25,975 nucleotides of DNA from UBA3495 sp964629875. GTDB taxonomy: Bacteria; Chloroflexota; Dehalococcoidia; Lucifugimonadales; UBA3495. A model generated the notes under the pieces. The model searched no databases. It was not told the DNA's origin and was given only the letters and a program-made list of their open reading frames with translations. The position numbers and the translations under genes are program-made. This document shows positions 1-6,391 of this stretch, in pieces; position 1 is the stretch's first letter; the number at the start of each line of letters is the position of its first letter. The stretch is from the NCBI GenBank assembly GCA_964629875.1, contig CAZVRK010000024.1, positions 1 to 25,975 of the forward strand, read 5' to 3'.

Positions 1-43
1 TTTGTCAGGTAGGTAATATTTGGAAATTGTGATAATTTCATAG

Positions 44-101
44 CAATGCTACTAATAAAGAAAGGCTGACTTAAGTCAGCCTTTCTTTATTAGTAGCATT
101 G
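44..101. terminator. 58-bp perfect palindrome, probable bidirectional terminator
   Basis: The two 29-nt arms are exact reverse complements around the centre 72/73 and leave no unpaired loop in DNA. The inner stem is rich in G and C (ggctgac/gtcagcc) and is flanked by A-rich and T-rich tracts (aataaagaaa/tttctttatt), so either strand gives a stem followed by U residues. It lies 87 bp past the stop of the minus-strand enolase-family gene, which suits transcription termination. Similar long, nearly loopless hairpins close other genes in this window at 4782-4831 and 19879-19927. Confidence 0.75.
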
Positions 102-187
102 TCTCGTTCAAAACTTCTGTGTCCCCCCAAGTGATTTAATTGCAACCTTATTACTTTACAATAATATGCAATCTAGAATCGGACTAC

Positions 188-1339
188 TCAGCTGTGTACT
201 GAGGCTAAATAATCAAAATCGATCTCGAATCCAAAACCAGGCTTGTCGTTTAGATGAACCATACCGTCGGATTCCGCGTGAGCACACACAGAATATAGCC
301 GGTGTTGGATTGGATGTCGATCGTTCCCACCATGAGATTCGGCTCCAAAAGCTGCATCACCAAATGCAGAGGCTAGATGAGCGTGAATTTGAGGTGCAGT
401 ATGGGGTGCGATCATCACGCCCTGCTGTTCTGCATAGTGGGCAATACGAAGAGATTCGGTAAATCCCGCATGGCGAGTAGAGTCGAATTGTACGAAGCCT
501 AACGCACCGCTATCGATAAAATCGCGAACGGTGAAACGTGTCCATTCTCGTTCGCCATGAGCGAGCGCAATTGATGAACTTTCGGAAAGGCGAACATAAT
601 CAGCTGGCTGCAAATGCCAGTGAAGCGGTTCTTCAAGCCAGAAAATATCGTACGGTTCCACTGATTTTGCAAATTCTATACAATCCTTGACGTTGTAAGG
701 CGCGTTCATATCTAGCATCAGCAGTACATCTGGCCCGATTGCTTCGCGAACTGCCTTGATACGGACTAACTCCTTTTCAAGCCCTAGGGCACCTGTCTTA
801 AGCTTGACCGCCCGATAACCTTTCTGTACATACCCGGCAAACTCTTCGGCGCAGGCTTCAAGCGCCTCTCCTTCCATATAATATCCGCCAGTGGAATAAG
901 TGAAAACACTTGTTCTCGAGCCACCGAGGAGTTTATAGACTGGTAATCCGGCCGCCTTTCCCTTTAAATCCCAAAGAGCGATGTCGATACCTCCGATTGC
1001 TGCCGTTGCCTGCGGGCGTTGACTGCGTGGTAAGGGTGCCGGCAGACCGTCCCAACCGCCAAGCCCGCCGGGGCGAGGCAATGTTGTAGAAAACAACTTC
1101 TCCCAAATCTCTACATGACCTAGCGGATCCATTCCCTTGATGCACTCGCCAAATTGGCCAGCTAAATCGCAGATTATTTTTTGTGGTCCACCCTGAACTT
1201 CGCCATATCCAACTAATCCTTCATCTGTGCGGACTTCGAAAAGTATGAGAGTCGCGGTGTCGCTAACTTCATGAGCGGTCCATCTTGCTTGTTCAAGGTC
1301 GACCTTCATAGGGTGTGTGATTACTTCTGTGATTTTCAT
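188..1339 (-). CDS. Mandelate racemase/muconate lactonizing enzyme family protein (enolase superfamily)
   Basis: This 383-residue protein has the two-domain enolase-superfamily layout: an N-terminal capping domain (about 1-125) and a TIM barrel (about 130-370). Visible active-site features are the KLK motif (K179 and K181), metal ligands D210 (LMLDMNAP), E236 (WLEEP) and E263 (HGERE), and D286 with H313 (APHTAP), matching the Lys/His-Asp base pair of the mandelate racemase subgroup. Such enzymes abstract the proton alpha to a carboxylate, most often dehydrating sugar acids or racemizing hydroxy acids. The substrate cannot be read from the sequence. The start has a strong Shine-Dalgarno (GAGGGG) about 10 nt upstream. 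It is the last gene of a minus-strand run after the YihY-type gene (37 nt apart). It may serve in organic-acid catabolism with the Gfo/Idh and SDR enzymes nearby, which is inference. Confidence 0.9.
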   Translation of the reverse strand: MKITEVITHPMKVDLEQARWTAHEVSDTATLILFEVRTDEGLVGYGEVQGGPQKIICDLAGQFGECIKGMDPLGHVEIWEKLFSTTLPRPGGLGGWDGLPAPLPRSQRPQATAAIGGIDIALWDLKGKAAGLPVYKLLGGSRTSVFTYSTGGYYMEGEALEACAEEFAGYVQKGYRAVKLKTGALGLEKELVRIKAVREAIGPDVLLMLDMNAPYNVKDCIEFAKSVEPYDIFWLEEPLHWHLQPADYVRLSESSSIALAHGEREWTRFTVRDFIDSGALGFVQFDSTRHAGFTESLRIAHYAEQQGVMIAPHTAPQIHAHLASAFGDAAFGAESHGGNDRHPIQHRLYSVCAHAESDGMVHLNDKPGFGFEIDFDYLASVHS

Positions 1340-1376
1340 GCTGTCTTCCCCTCTGACTACACTTAGGTGAAATTCT

Positions 1377-2267
1377 TTAATTGAAGAAATTGCCGCGCCT
1401 TAAATGATATTTCTCTTCTGGGAAATATACATTTTCGTATTCATAGTTTATTTTTGCCCCTAGCATCAATATTAATCCTGATAAATATGCCCATAACATC
1501 AATATGACTACTGAAGTAAGTGCGCCATATAGCTGGGTATAGGTGGGCACACTCTCGATGTACCAAACGAAAGCATTTTTGACTAATTCAAACAATATTG
1601 TGGAAATGATTGAACCCGGCCATATCCATTTCCATCGCATAGTACGATTTGGTACGAAGCGGTATATCAATGTAAACATTAGCAGTGTTATTGCTAGAGC
1701 CGGTAAAAATTGCAACGTAATGCCAACAAATATATTAAGTTCGTTTAGACCCTGTGTGGTATTGCCGAATACCTTGAAAATTGAAGTCATGGCATTCGAT
1801 AAGACGAAAAGGCTACCTATAGGAATAATCAGTGCAAATTGTATCGGAACAGCTATATAGAAAGGTCTATCTTGTTTTAATCCAGATGCTCGATTTATTG
1901 ATCTGCTTACAGCAGCGAATACACTCCTACCTAGGAAGAGGGCTATCACTATTGCACTGAGGCTTAATACACCTCGTATCTGCACGATATCTAATAAATT
2001 CTGAGTTACAAAATCTCCGGCACCGGGTAAATGTCCTGAAACAAATACTAGAAAGTCTCTTTGGAAAGTATCAGCATCTATAAATAAGCCCATTACAGCT
2101 AAAAACCCAATAAGTAATGGAAATACCGAGAGTAATGCATAATATGCAAAACCCGCTGCCAAATGACTCATGTCATCACGTTTCATGCCGGCTGTTACTC
2201 GAGCAAGAACTACTAGTGGGCGTTTCGTAGCAAAATATTTACTTAATGTTCTATAGTTTGATTTCAT
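1377..2267 (-). CDS. YihY/BrkB-family integral membrane protein
   Basis: A polytopic inner-membrane protein of about 296 residues. The motif AAGFAYYALLSVFPLLIGF near the N-terminus is the hallmark of the YihY/virulence factor BrkB family, as is the C-terminal block TQLYGALTSVVILMLWAYLS. Six hydrophobic segments are spread between these blocks. The family is widespread, and its molecular role is not settled. The early annotation as ribonuclease BN is now considered wrong. I chose the ATG at 2265-2267 because the longer frame (to 2339) would overlap the upstream peptidase gene and adds an N-terminus unlike the family. From 2267 there is a 23-nt gap instead. The Shine-Dalgarno before this ATG is weak, so the start is less certain than the family. 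Confidence 0.85.
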   Translation of the reverse strand: MKSNYRTLSKYFATKRPLVVLARVTAGMKRDDMSHLAAGFAYYALLSVFPLLIGFLAVMGLFIDADTFQRDFLVFVSGHLPGAGDFVTQNLLDIVQIRGVLSLSAIVIALFLGRSVFAAVSRSINRASGLKQDRPFYIAVPIQFALIIPIGSLFVLSNAMTSIFKVFGNTTQGLNELNIFVGITLQFLPALAITLLMFTLIYRFVPNRTMRWKWIWPGSIISTILFELVKNAFVWYIESVPTYTQLYGALTSVVILMLWAYLSGLILMLGAKINYEYENVYFPEEKYHLRRGNFFN

Positions 2268-2290
2268 TGAGGCTGTTTTAGTCAGGAAGG

Positions 2291-2806
2291 TTAGTGGTAT
2301 CTGATGGTAAATTTTAATGGTCTTATACTGAAGGACCAACTTAGACAGACTTTTCCAATTATTTGTTTAGATGATATCGGGCCAAATTTTCTGCTGTCTA
2401 TGCCGTCAGGTCTATGGTCTGATAGAACAAAATACTCGTCGTCTTTAAGACACCATTCTACTGAATCTCCCGTGATGGTCCAGTTTTCATGATACGGTGC
2501 CAAATAACTTTCGTTGATTTTTGATCCATCAGCGTATGTGTCGCTTTTACACAAGCATATCTTTTCACCAGGTAATCCTATGATCCTTTTTACGAGGTGC
2601 TTAGAATCAATATATGAACCATCAGGATTCTGTAAGATTATAATATCTGCTCTGGTTAGTGATGAGAGACTATTAGAATCCCAGATAGTTAACACTTGTT
2701 GTCCGGATAGTAAAGTGGGAGACATGCTATCTCCAGACACTTTATATCTATGACTGCATAGTTTTCCCAGCTGCAAGATAGTTTTTGCGTGTGTTATTAA
2801 CTTCAT
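2291..2806 (-). CDS. S26-family signal peptidase-like serine protease
   Basis: The 171-residue product carries the S26 signature blocks in order: SGDSMSPTLLSGQ with the nucleophile S27, KRIIGLPGE with the general-base lysine K73, and SDHRPDGIDSRKFGPI at about 129-144, the box normally written GDNxxxSxDSRxxG. These residues form the Ser/Lys catalytic dyad of type I signal peptidases, which release exported proteins from the membrane. Unusually, no clear N-terminal transmembrane anchor is visible: the first 20 residues are short and contain several charged or polar residues. It may be membrane-associated in another way, or belong to the shorter S26 branch that includes maturation proteases. It heads the minus-strand run leading to the YihY-type and enolase-family genes and is divergent from the Gfo/Idh gene. 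Confidence 0.82.
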   Translation of the reverse strand: MKLITHAKTILQLGKLCSHRYKVSGDSMSPTLLSGQQVLTIWDSNSLSSLTRADIIILQNPDGSYIDSKHLVKRIIGLPGEKICLCKSDTYADGSKINESYLAPYHENWTITGDSVEWCLKDDEYFVLSDHRPDGIDSRKFGPISSKQIIGKVCLSWSFSIRPLKFTIRYH

Positions 2807-2850
2807 TCAGATATTGTACTGGATTTATAGACGTTGTATCCGGGCTGTCC

Positions 2851-2856
2851 TATAAT
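2851..2856 (+). promoter_or_regulatory. Probable -10 box for the Gfo/Idh gene
   Basis: A consensus TATAAT lies in the divergent intergenic region, about 68 nt before the chosen TTG start. No good -35 element is seen at 16-18 nt, so it may depend on an activator or be weak. Its position argues against translation starting at the ATG at 2834, which would lie upstream of the expected transcription start. Confidence 0.4.
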
Positions 2857-2923
2857 CGTCTGTAAATTCAATTTCATTGATTATGGCGGTCTAGGCTGTA
2901 TAGATGGATTAAGGAGAAAGCTT

Positions 2924-3961
2924 TTGTCTTCAGAAACAATAAGAGTTGGCTTGATTGGGGCTGGAAGGAATACAAGAGACCGGCACATCCCAGGTTTTCA
3001 AGAGGTAGATGGTGTGGAACTTGTAGCCGTGGCAAACAGATCAAGAGAATCAGGGCGAAGAGTTGCAGACGCTTTCAATATCCCTAAAGTATACGATAGT
3101 TGGCGCGAGTTATTAGAAGACCCTGATATTGATGCAGTTTGTATCGGGACGTGGCCATACATGCATTGTACTCTAGCCATAGCCGCATTAGACAAAGGTA
3201 AACACGTTTTGTGTGAAGCTAGAATGGCAGCAAACTCTCAAGAAGCTCACGCGATGTTGGAGGCATCTTTAACAAGGCCTCATCTAATAGCTCAGATCGT
3301 TCCATCACCTAGCACTTTTAAAGTTGACGCGTTATTAATGAAATTAATTGCCGAGGGTTATCTCGGTGATATTTTGGCAGTTGAAGTTCAAGTACTTGGA
3401 ACAAACTTTATGGATACTGATAGCCCAATGCACTGGCGTCAAGACAGGTCCCTGAGTGGATACAATATTCTGAACATGGGGATTTGGTATGAAGGTATGA
3501 TCAGATGGGTGGGACCTGCTACGAAGGTAATGGCTATGACTAAAGTGAATGTTCCAAGAAGAAAGGGTGATGATGGCAATTGGAACGCTGTTACTGTGCC
3601 GGATCATGCTGACATATTATGTGAATTAGCTAACGGTGGCCAGGCACACATGCGATTTAGTGCGGTTACCGGCTGTTCACCTGGCAGCGAAGCGTGGTTA
3701 TATGGTAGTGATGGTACCCTCTACATAGACCAGAAGCTAAACGTATTCGGTGCTAAGAAAGGTGATACTAAACTTACTGAAATTGAAAATCCCAGTGAAA
3801 CTCAACATTATTGGAGAGTAGAAGAGGAGTTCATTAGTGCAATTAGAGGAACTGAACCTGTAACTCGTACTCCATTCAGTGTGGGGGTGCACTATATGGA
3901 ATTTACTGAAGCTGTTACTAGAAGCGCACAGACAGGCCAGTCAATAGCTTTGCCATTATAA
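2924..3961 (+). CDS. Gfo/Idh/MocA-family oxidoreductase (variant active site)
   Basis: This protein of about 345 residues has an N-terminal Rossmann fold (IRVGLIGAGRNTRDRH, GxGxxx loop near residue 12) and the C-terminal alpha/beta domain typical of Gfo/Idh/MocA NAD(P)-dependent sugar and cyclitol dehydrogenases. The family motif usually written CEKP reads CEAR here (GKHVLCEARMA, about residues 93-103), so the conserved catalytic lysine is absent. Either this is a subfamily with different chemistry or the lysine role is taken elsewhere. I chose the TTG start at 2924 because AGGAG sits 7 nt upstream (2912-2916), the family N-terminus begins right after it, and a TATAAT lies between it and the earlier ATG at 2834. 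It is followed after 54 nt by an SDR gene, probably co-transcribed. The substrate is unknown. Confidence 0.87.
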   Translation: MSSETIRVGLIGAGRNTRDRHIPGFQEVDGVELVAVANRSRESGRRVADAFNIPKVYDSWRELLEDPDIDAVCIGTWPYMHCTLAIAALDKGKHVLCEARMAANSQEAHAMLEASLTRPHLIAQIVPSPSTFKVDALLMKLIAEGYLGDILAVEVQVLGTNFMDTDSPMHWRQDRSLSGYNILNMGIWYEGMIRWVGPATKVMAMTKVNVPRRKGDDGNWNAVTVPDHADILCELANGGQAHMRFSAVTGCSPGSEAWLYGSDGTLYIDQKLNVFGAKKGDTKLTEIENPSETQHYWRVEEEFISAIRGTEPVTRTPFSVGVHYMEFTEAVTRSAQTGQSIALPL

Positions 3962-4015
3962 ACCGGATATAGGACATAACATGGTACACACATTCATAAA
4001 AATAGAGGCGAGTAT

Positions 4016-4768
4016 ATGCGTTTAGAAGGAAAAGTAGCCCTGATAAGTGGCGGCGCCAGGGGGCAGGGCGCAGAAGAGGCGCGCTTATTTGCTAAAGAAG
4101 GCGCTAAGGTTGTATTTGGGGACGTATTGGATGATTTGGGCCTACAGGTAGAAGCGGAAATAAGGGAACTGGGAGGAGAAGCTACTTACCAACATCTTGA
4201 TGTCACTAGTGAGTCGGATTGGGAATCCTTAGTACAATCCGCTTTGGATCAATATGGAAAAATAGACGTATTAGTTAACAATGCCGGAGTCGTTTCTAGA
4301 GGTATGCTGGAGGATACGACAGTAGAAGAATGGGATAGGGTGATGGACATCAATGCAAAGGGTGTATTTTTAGGAACAAAATCTGTTATCGACCCCATGA
4401 GACAGAATGGCGGTGGTTCAATCGTTAATATATCGTCTATTTCTGGACTTATTGGTCAGGGTTATCTGCAACCTGTTTATAACGCTTCAAAGGGTGCTGT
4501 TCGTCTATTAACGAAATCTACAGCTATTCAATACGCTTCAGATAATATCAGAGCAAACTCAGTTCATCCCGGTACAGTCGCTACTGAAATGAATGCTGAA
4601 AGACGGGCTGACGCCGAAACATTTAAACAAAGTCTTGAGAAAATACCATTAGGTAGGGTTGGTGAAGCTTTAGACATAGCGTACGGAGTATTGTTTTTGG
4701 CTTCGGATGAATCTTCGTTTATGACGGGAAGCGAACTGGTTATAGATGGGGGCTATACTGCTCAATAA
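4016..4768 (+). CDS. Short-chain dehydrogenase/reductase (classical SDR)
   Basis: A 250-residue classical SDR. It shows the cofactor-binding glycine motif SGGARGQG (11-18), DV at 62-63 after the central strand, NNAG (88-91), the catalytic serine in NISSISG (about S141) and YNASK with Y155 and K159. The end GSELVIDGGYTAQ is the usual SDR C-terminus. These enzymes interconvert alcohols and ketones with NAD(P). The acidic residue D36 after the second strand (VVFGDV) suggests NAD preference, which is inference. It lies 54 nt after the Gfo/Idh gene and is probably its operon partner, working on a related polyol, sugar or hydroxy acid. It ends just before a strong bidirectional terminator shared with the opposing selenoprotein unit. 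Confidence 0.92.
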   Translation: MRLEGKVALISGGARGQGAEEARLFAKEGAKVVFGDVLDDLGLQVEAEIRELGGEATYQHLDVTSESDWESLVQSALDQYGKIDVLVNNAGVVSRGMLEDTTVEEWDRVMDINAKGVFLGTKSVIDPMRQNGGGSIVNISSISGLIGQGYLQPVYNASKGAVRLLTKSTAIQYASDNIRANSVHPGTVATEMNAERRADAETFKQSLEKIPLGRVGEALDIAYGVLFLASDESSFMTGSELVIDGGYTAQ

Positions 4769-4781
4769 ATTTAATTATGTT

Positions 4782-4831
4782 AGTAAAATAAAAAGGGAGA
4801 CCTCAGATGAGGTCTCCCTTTTTATTTTACT
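4782..4831. terminator. Bidirectional intrinsic terminator
   Basis: Two 24-nt arms are exact complements around a 2-nt loop (4806-4807). The stem core is gggagacctca/tgaggtctccc, flanked by A-rich and T-rich tracts that act as the U-tract on either strand. It separates the convergent SDR (plus) and UGSC (minus) genes and overlaps the last 5 bases of the UGSC reading frame (stop at 4827-4829). Confidence 0.88.
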
Positions 4832-5366
4832 GATCTAAAACGTGTCTTAATACTTGATCTGCTGCTATTCGGGCTCGTTCCATTAATTCCTCATCGTTAA
4901 GCGTTACTATTGGGTGGTCTATTATTGCCAGACCGTAGTTGGAGTCCCCTCGCATTCGTGACATGGTACGAGCTTGGCTCACAAATGGCTTAGTAGTCAG
5001 GACGGTAGACGGTACCCCTAGAAGCTCTGTTTCCATTGCATCGTGCACACTGCACGCGGTGCAGGATCCTCATTCAGCTGTGGCATGGATAGCAATATCG
5101 CATTTAGGAGCTAAAGTCTCTAAATCCTCCTTTTTAGCTGTCCATTGATGGCCACCTTTGTTATGTTCTATTATTCCACTGATCTCATGTCTTTCACTGA
5201 TTACGTCAGCGATCATTCTCAGTAGTTTTTCAGAATGGGGTTTGTTGTTAGAGAATAAACCTATGGTTTTACCGTTAAGGTTAGTAGGGCGTGTAGCTAA
5301 TAATGCAGGGCTAGGTATTCCCTCATCACGTGGGTCTAAAGTAGTTATATTATTTATCATAGTCAT
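4827..5366 (-). CDS. UGSC-family selenoprotein with in-frame UGA (Sec99)
   Basis: Read through one UGA at 5070-5072, this is a continuous 179-residue frame. Residues 1-98 include the family-like stretch NGKTIGLFSNNKPHSEKLL. Position 99 is UGA, followed by GSCTACSVHDAMETELLGVP, and the frame stays open for 80 residues to TAA. The motif U-G-S-C defines what I recall as the UGSC family of (seleno)proteins, in which some members carry Cys at this site; the biochemical role is unknown. A vicinal Sec/Cys pair (U99, C102) plus C105 suggests redox or thiol/selenol chemistry. A hairpin placed like a bacterial SECIS lies just downstream of the UGA. Start: ATG at 5364-5366 with AGGAG 8 nt upstream, inside the end of the preceding gene (4-nt gap), so translation is probably coupled. 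Alternatives are a nonsense-mutated copy or a base error. The conserved sequence after the UGA makes both less likely. Confidence 0.83.
5042..5056 (-). promoter_or_regulatory. Candidate bacterial SECIS hairpin
   Basis: On the minus-strand mRNA, CGUGCA and UGCACG form a perfect 6-bp stem closed by the loop GUG. The loop starts 20 nt after the UGA at 5070-5072. Bacterial SECIS elements lie inside the coding sequence just after the UGA, have a short stem about 16-37 nt away and need a G in the first two loop positions. All three conditions are met. The loop is small, and an overlapping hairpin (5050-5064, loop CGC) could compete with it. The call rests on manual pairing, not on a folding program. 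Confidence 0.6.
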
Positions 5367-5370
5367 ATTA

Positions 5371-6291
5371 TTAACTCCTGATTTTGATCTCTTTAGTAAC
5401 TGAACGACTGCTACCCCAAGAACTTATTATATCAATGAAGGCGCCAGCATCTCCGCCCCCGGGCACTATTGTTATTCTATCTGAGTCTGCAAAGCATCGG
5501 ATGGTTTCATCCTCGCTTCCTGAAGGAGTGTAGTGATCTAAACGTTTCCAATGTAACCATTCGGAGGCAGGACGTTGTGTTTTTTCGAATAAGAACTGCT
5601 GTACTTGTTGTCTAGTCCATCCATATTCGCCAATGTATGCCATTATTTCTGGACAAATAACTACAACAGCTTCAGATACAGATGCCCCTAGGGCCAACAT
5701 GCCATGTGCTGTTTGTGTCAAGAAAGTTTCTGGTTCCTTATCTCCGTATATACTGATTTGTATTGGAGAATTCGCCGCTACCGCTGTGACTGTGCTTGCA
5801 TGTTCTGAAAATCCTTTATCTTGTGCTAAAGAAACCCATGGTGTGCATTCGAGATTTTCAGCAAAACAGAAGCTGAACTTACCTCCATGTCCAAACGTGC
5901 TATTATCCATTTCCTTTGCTACTGAGCCGTAGAAATTAGTCTTTAAAAGGTTGATGGCTCTCCCAATAGTGGCATTCGATCTCGTTCCATTGCCCATGAG
6001 TTCTACCCCATGGTTCATGCCTATCTGGTCAGCATACGGCCCACTGACCATCAACATAATAGTTACTCCGTTAGTTGAGGTGGTGCTGGCATGGAGATTG
6101 AAAGGAGATTCACATGTTGCTTCAACCGCTGCAATAACTACCGGAAAATATTCGGGTTTGCAGCCAGCCATCACAGCGTTTATTGCTATTTTTTCTGCAG
6201 TGAATTCTTTTTGACGTACTGGTTCTTGTCCTACAATTGCGTCTGGAGATAAATTGCAATAATCCAGCATAGCCTGCACTTTTTCATTAGT
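5371..6291 (-). CDS. UGSC-associated conserved protein, N-terminus lost in gap
   Basis: The 306 visible residues run from the assembly gap to a TAA 4 nt before the UGSC gene. Notable blocks are AINAVMAGCKPEYFPVVIAA (about 40 residues after the gap edge, with a conserved-looking Cys), NATIGRAINL, STFGHGGKFSFCFAENLE, and the glycine-rich C-terminal VPGGGDAGAFI. I recall this arrangement from a conserved hypothetical family found next to, or fused with, UGSC proteins, but know no assigned function. There is no signal peptide or membrane segment in the visible part, so it is probably cytosolic. Spacing and the Shine-Dalgarno inside its 3' end indicate an operon with the selenoprotein, perhaps as its partner subunit. 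Family resemblance suggests only a few tens of N-terminal residues are missing. The open frame through the Ns into the DnaC-like gene is an accident of the 100-N filler. Confidence 0.72.
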   Translation of the reverse strand, partial: TNEKVQAMLDYCNLSPDAIVGQEPVRQKEFTAEKIAINAVMAGCKPEYFPVVIAAVEATCESPFNLHASTTSTNGVTIMLMVSGPYADQIGMNHGVELMGNGTRSNATIGRAINLLKTNFYGSVAKEMDNSTFGHGGKFSFCFAENLECTPWVSLAQDKGFSEHASTVTAVAANSPIQISIYGDKEPETFLTQTAHGMLALGASVSEAVVVICPEIMAYIGEYGWTRQQVQQFLFEKTQRPASEWLHWKRLDHYTPSGSEDETIRCFADSDRITIVPGGGDAGAFIDIISSWGSSRSVTKEIKIRS

Positions 6292-6391
6292 NNNNNNNNN
6301 NNNNNNNNNNNNNNNNNNNNNNNNNNNNNNNNNNNNNNNNNNNNNNNNNNNNNNNNNNNNNNNNNNNNNNNNNNNNNNNNNNNNNNNNNNN
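6292..6391. other. Assembly gap (100 N)
   Basis: Exactly 100 N, the usual placeholder for unknown length. The DnaC-like gene is cut before the end of its second AAA+ domain, and the UGSC partner is cut before its start, so the missing DNA should hold at least those two ends and is probably longer than 100 bp. Confidence 0.95.

Noticed and set aside
166..462. Plus-strand frame of 98 codons
   Set aside because: It lies antisense to the 3' half of the enolase-family gene and has no recognizable protein features.
2834..2923. The 30-codon N-terminal extension of the Gfo/Idh gene
   Set aside because: It contains a TATAAT, lacks a ribosome site and is not like the family. AGGAG before the TTG at 2924 fits better.
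4827..5048. A separate 73-residue gene starting with a GTG read as Met
   Set aside because: It is in frame with, and directly follows, the UGA of the upstream frame. It starts inside the conserved UGSC block and has no ribosome site, so it is the C-terminal part of the selenoprotein.
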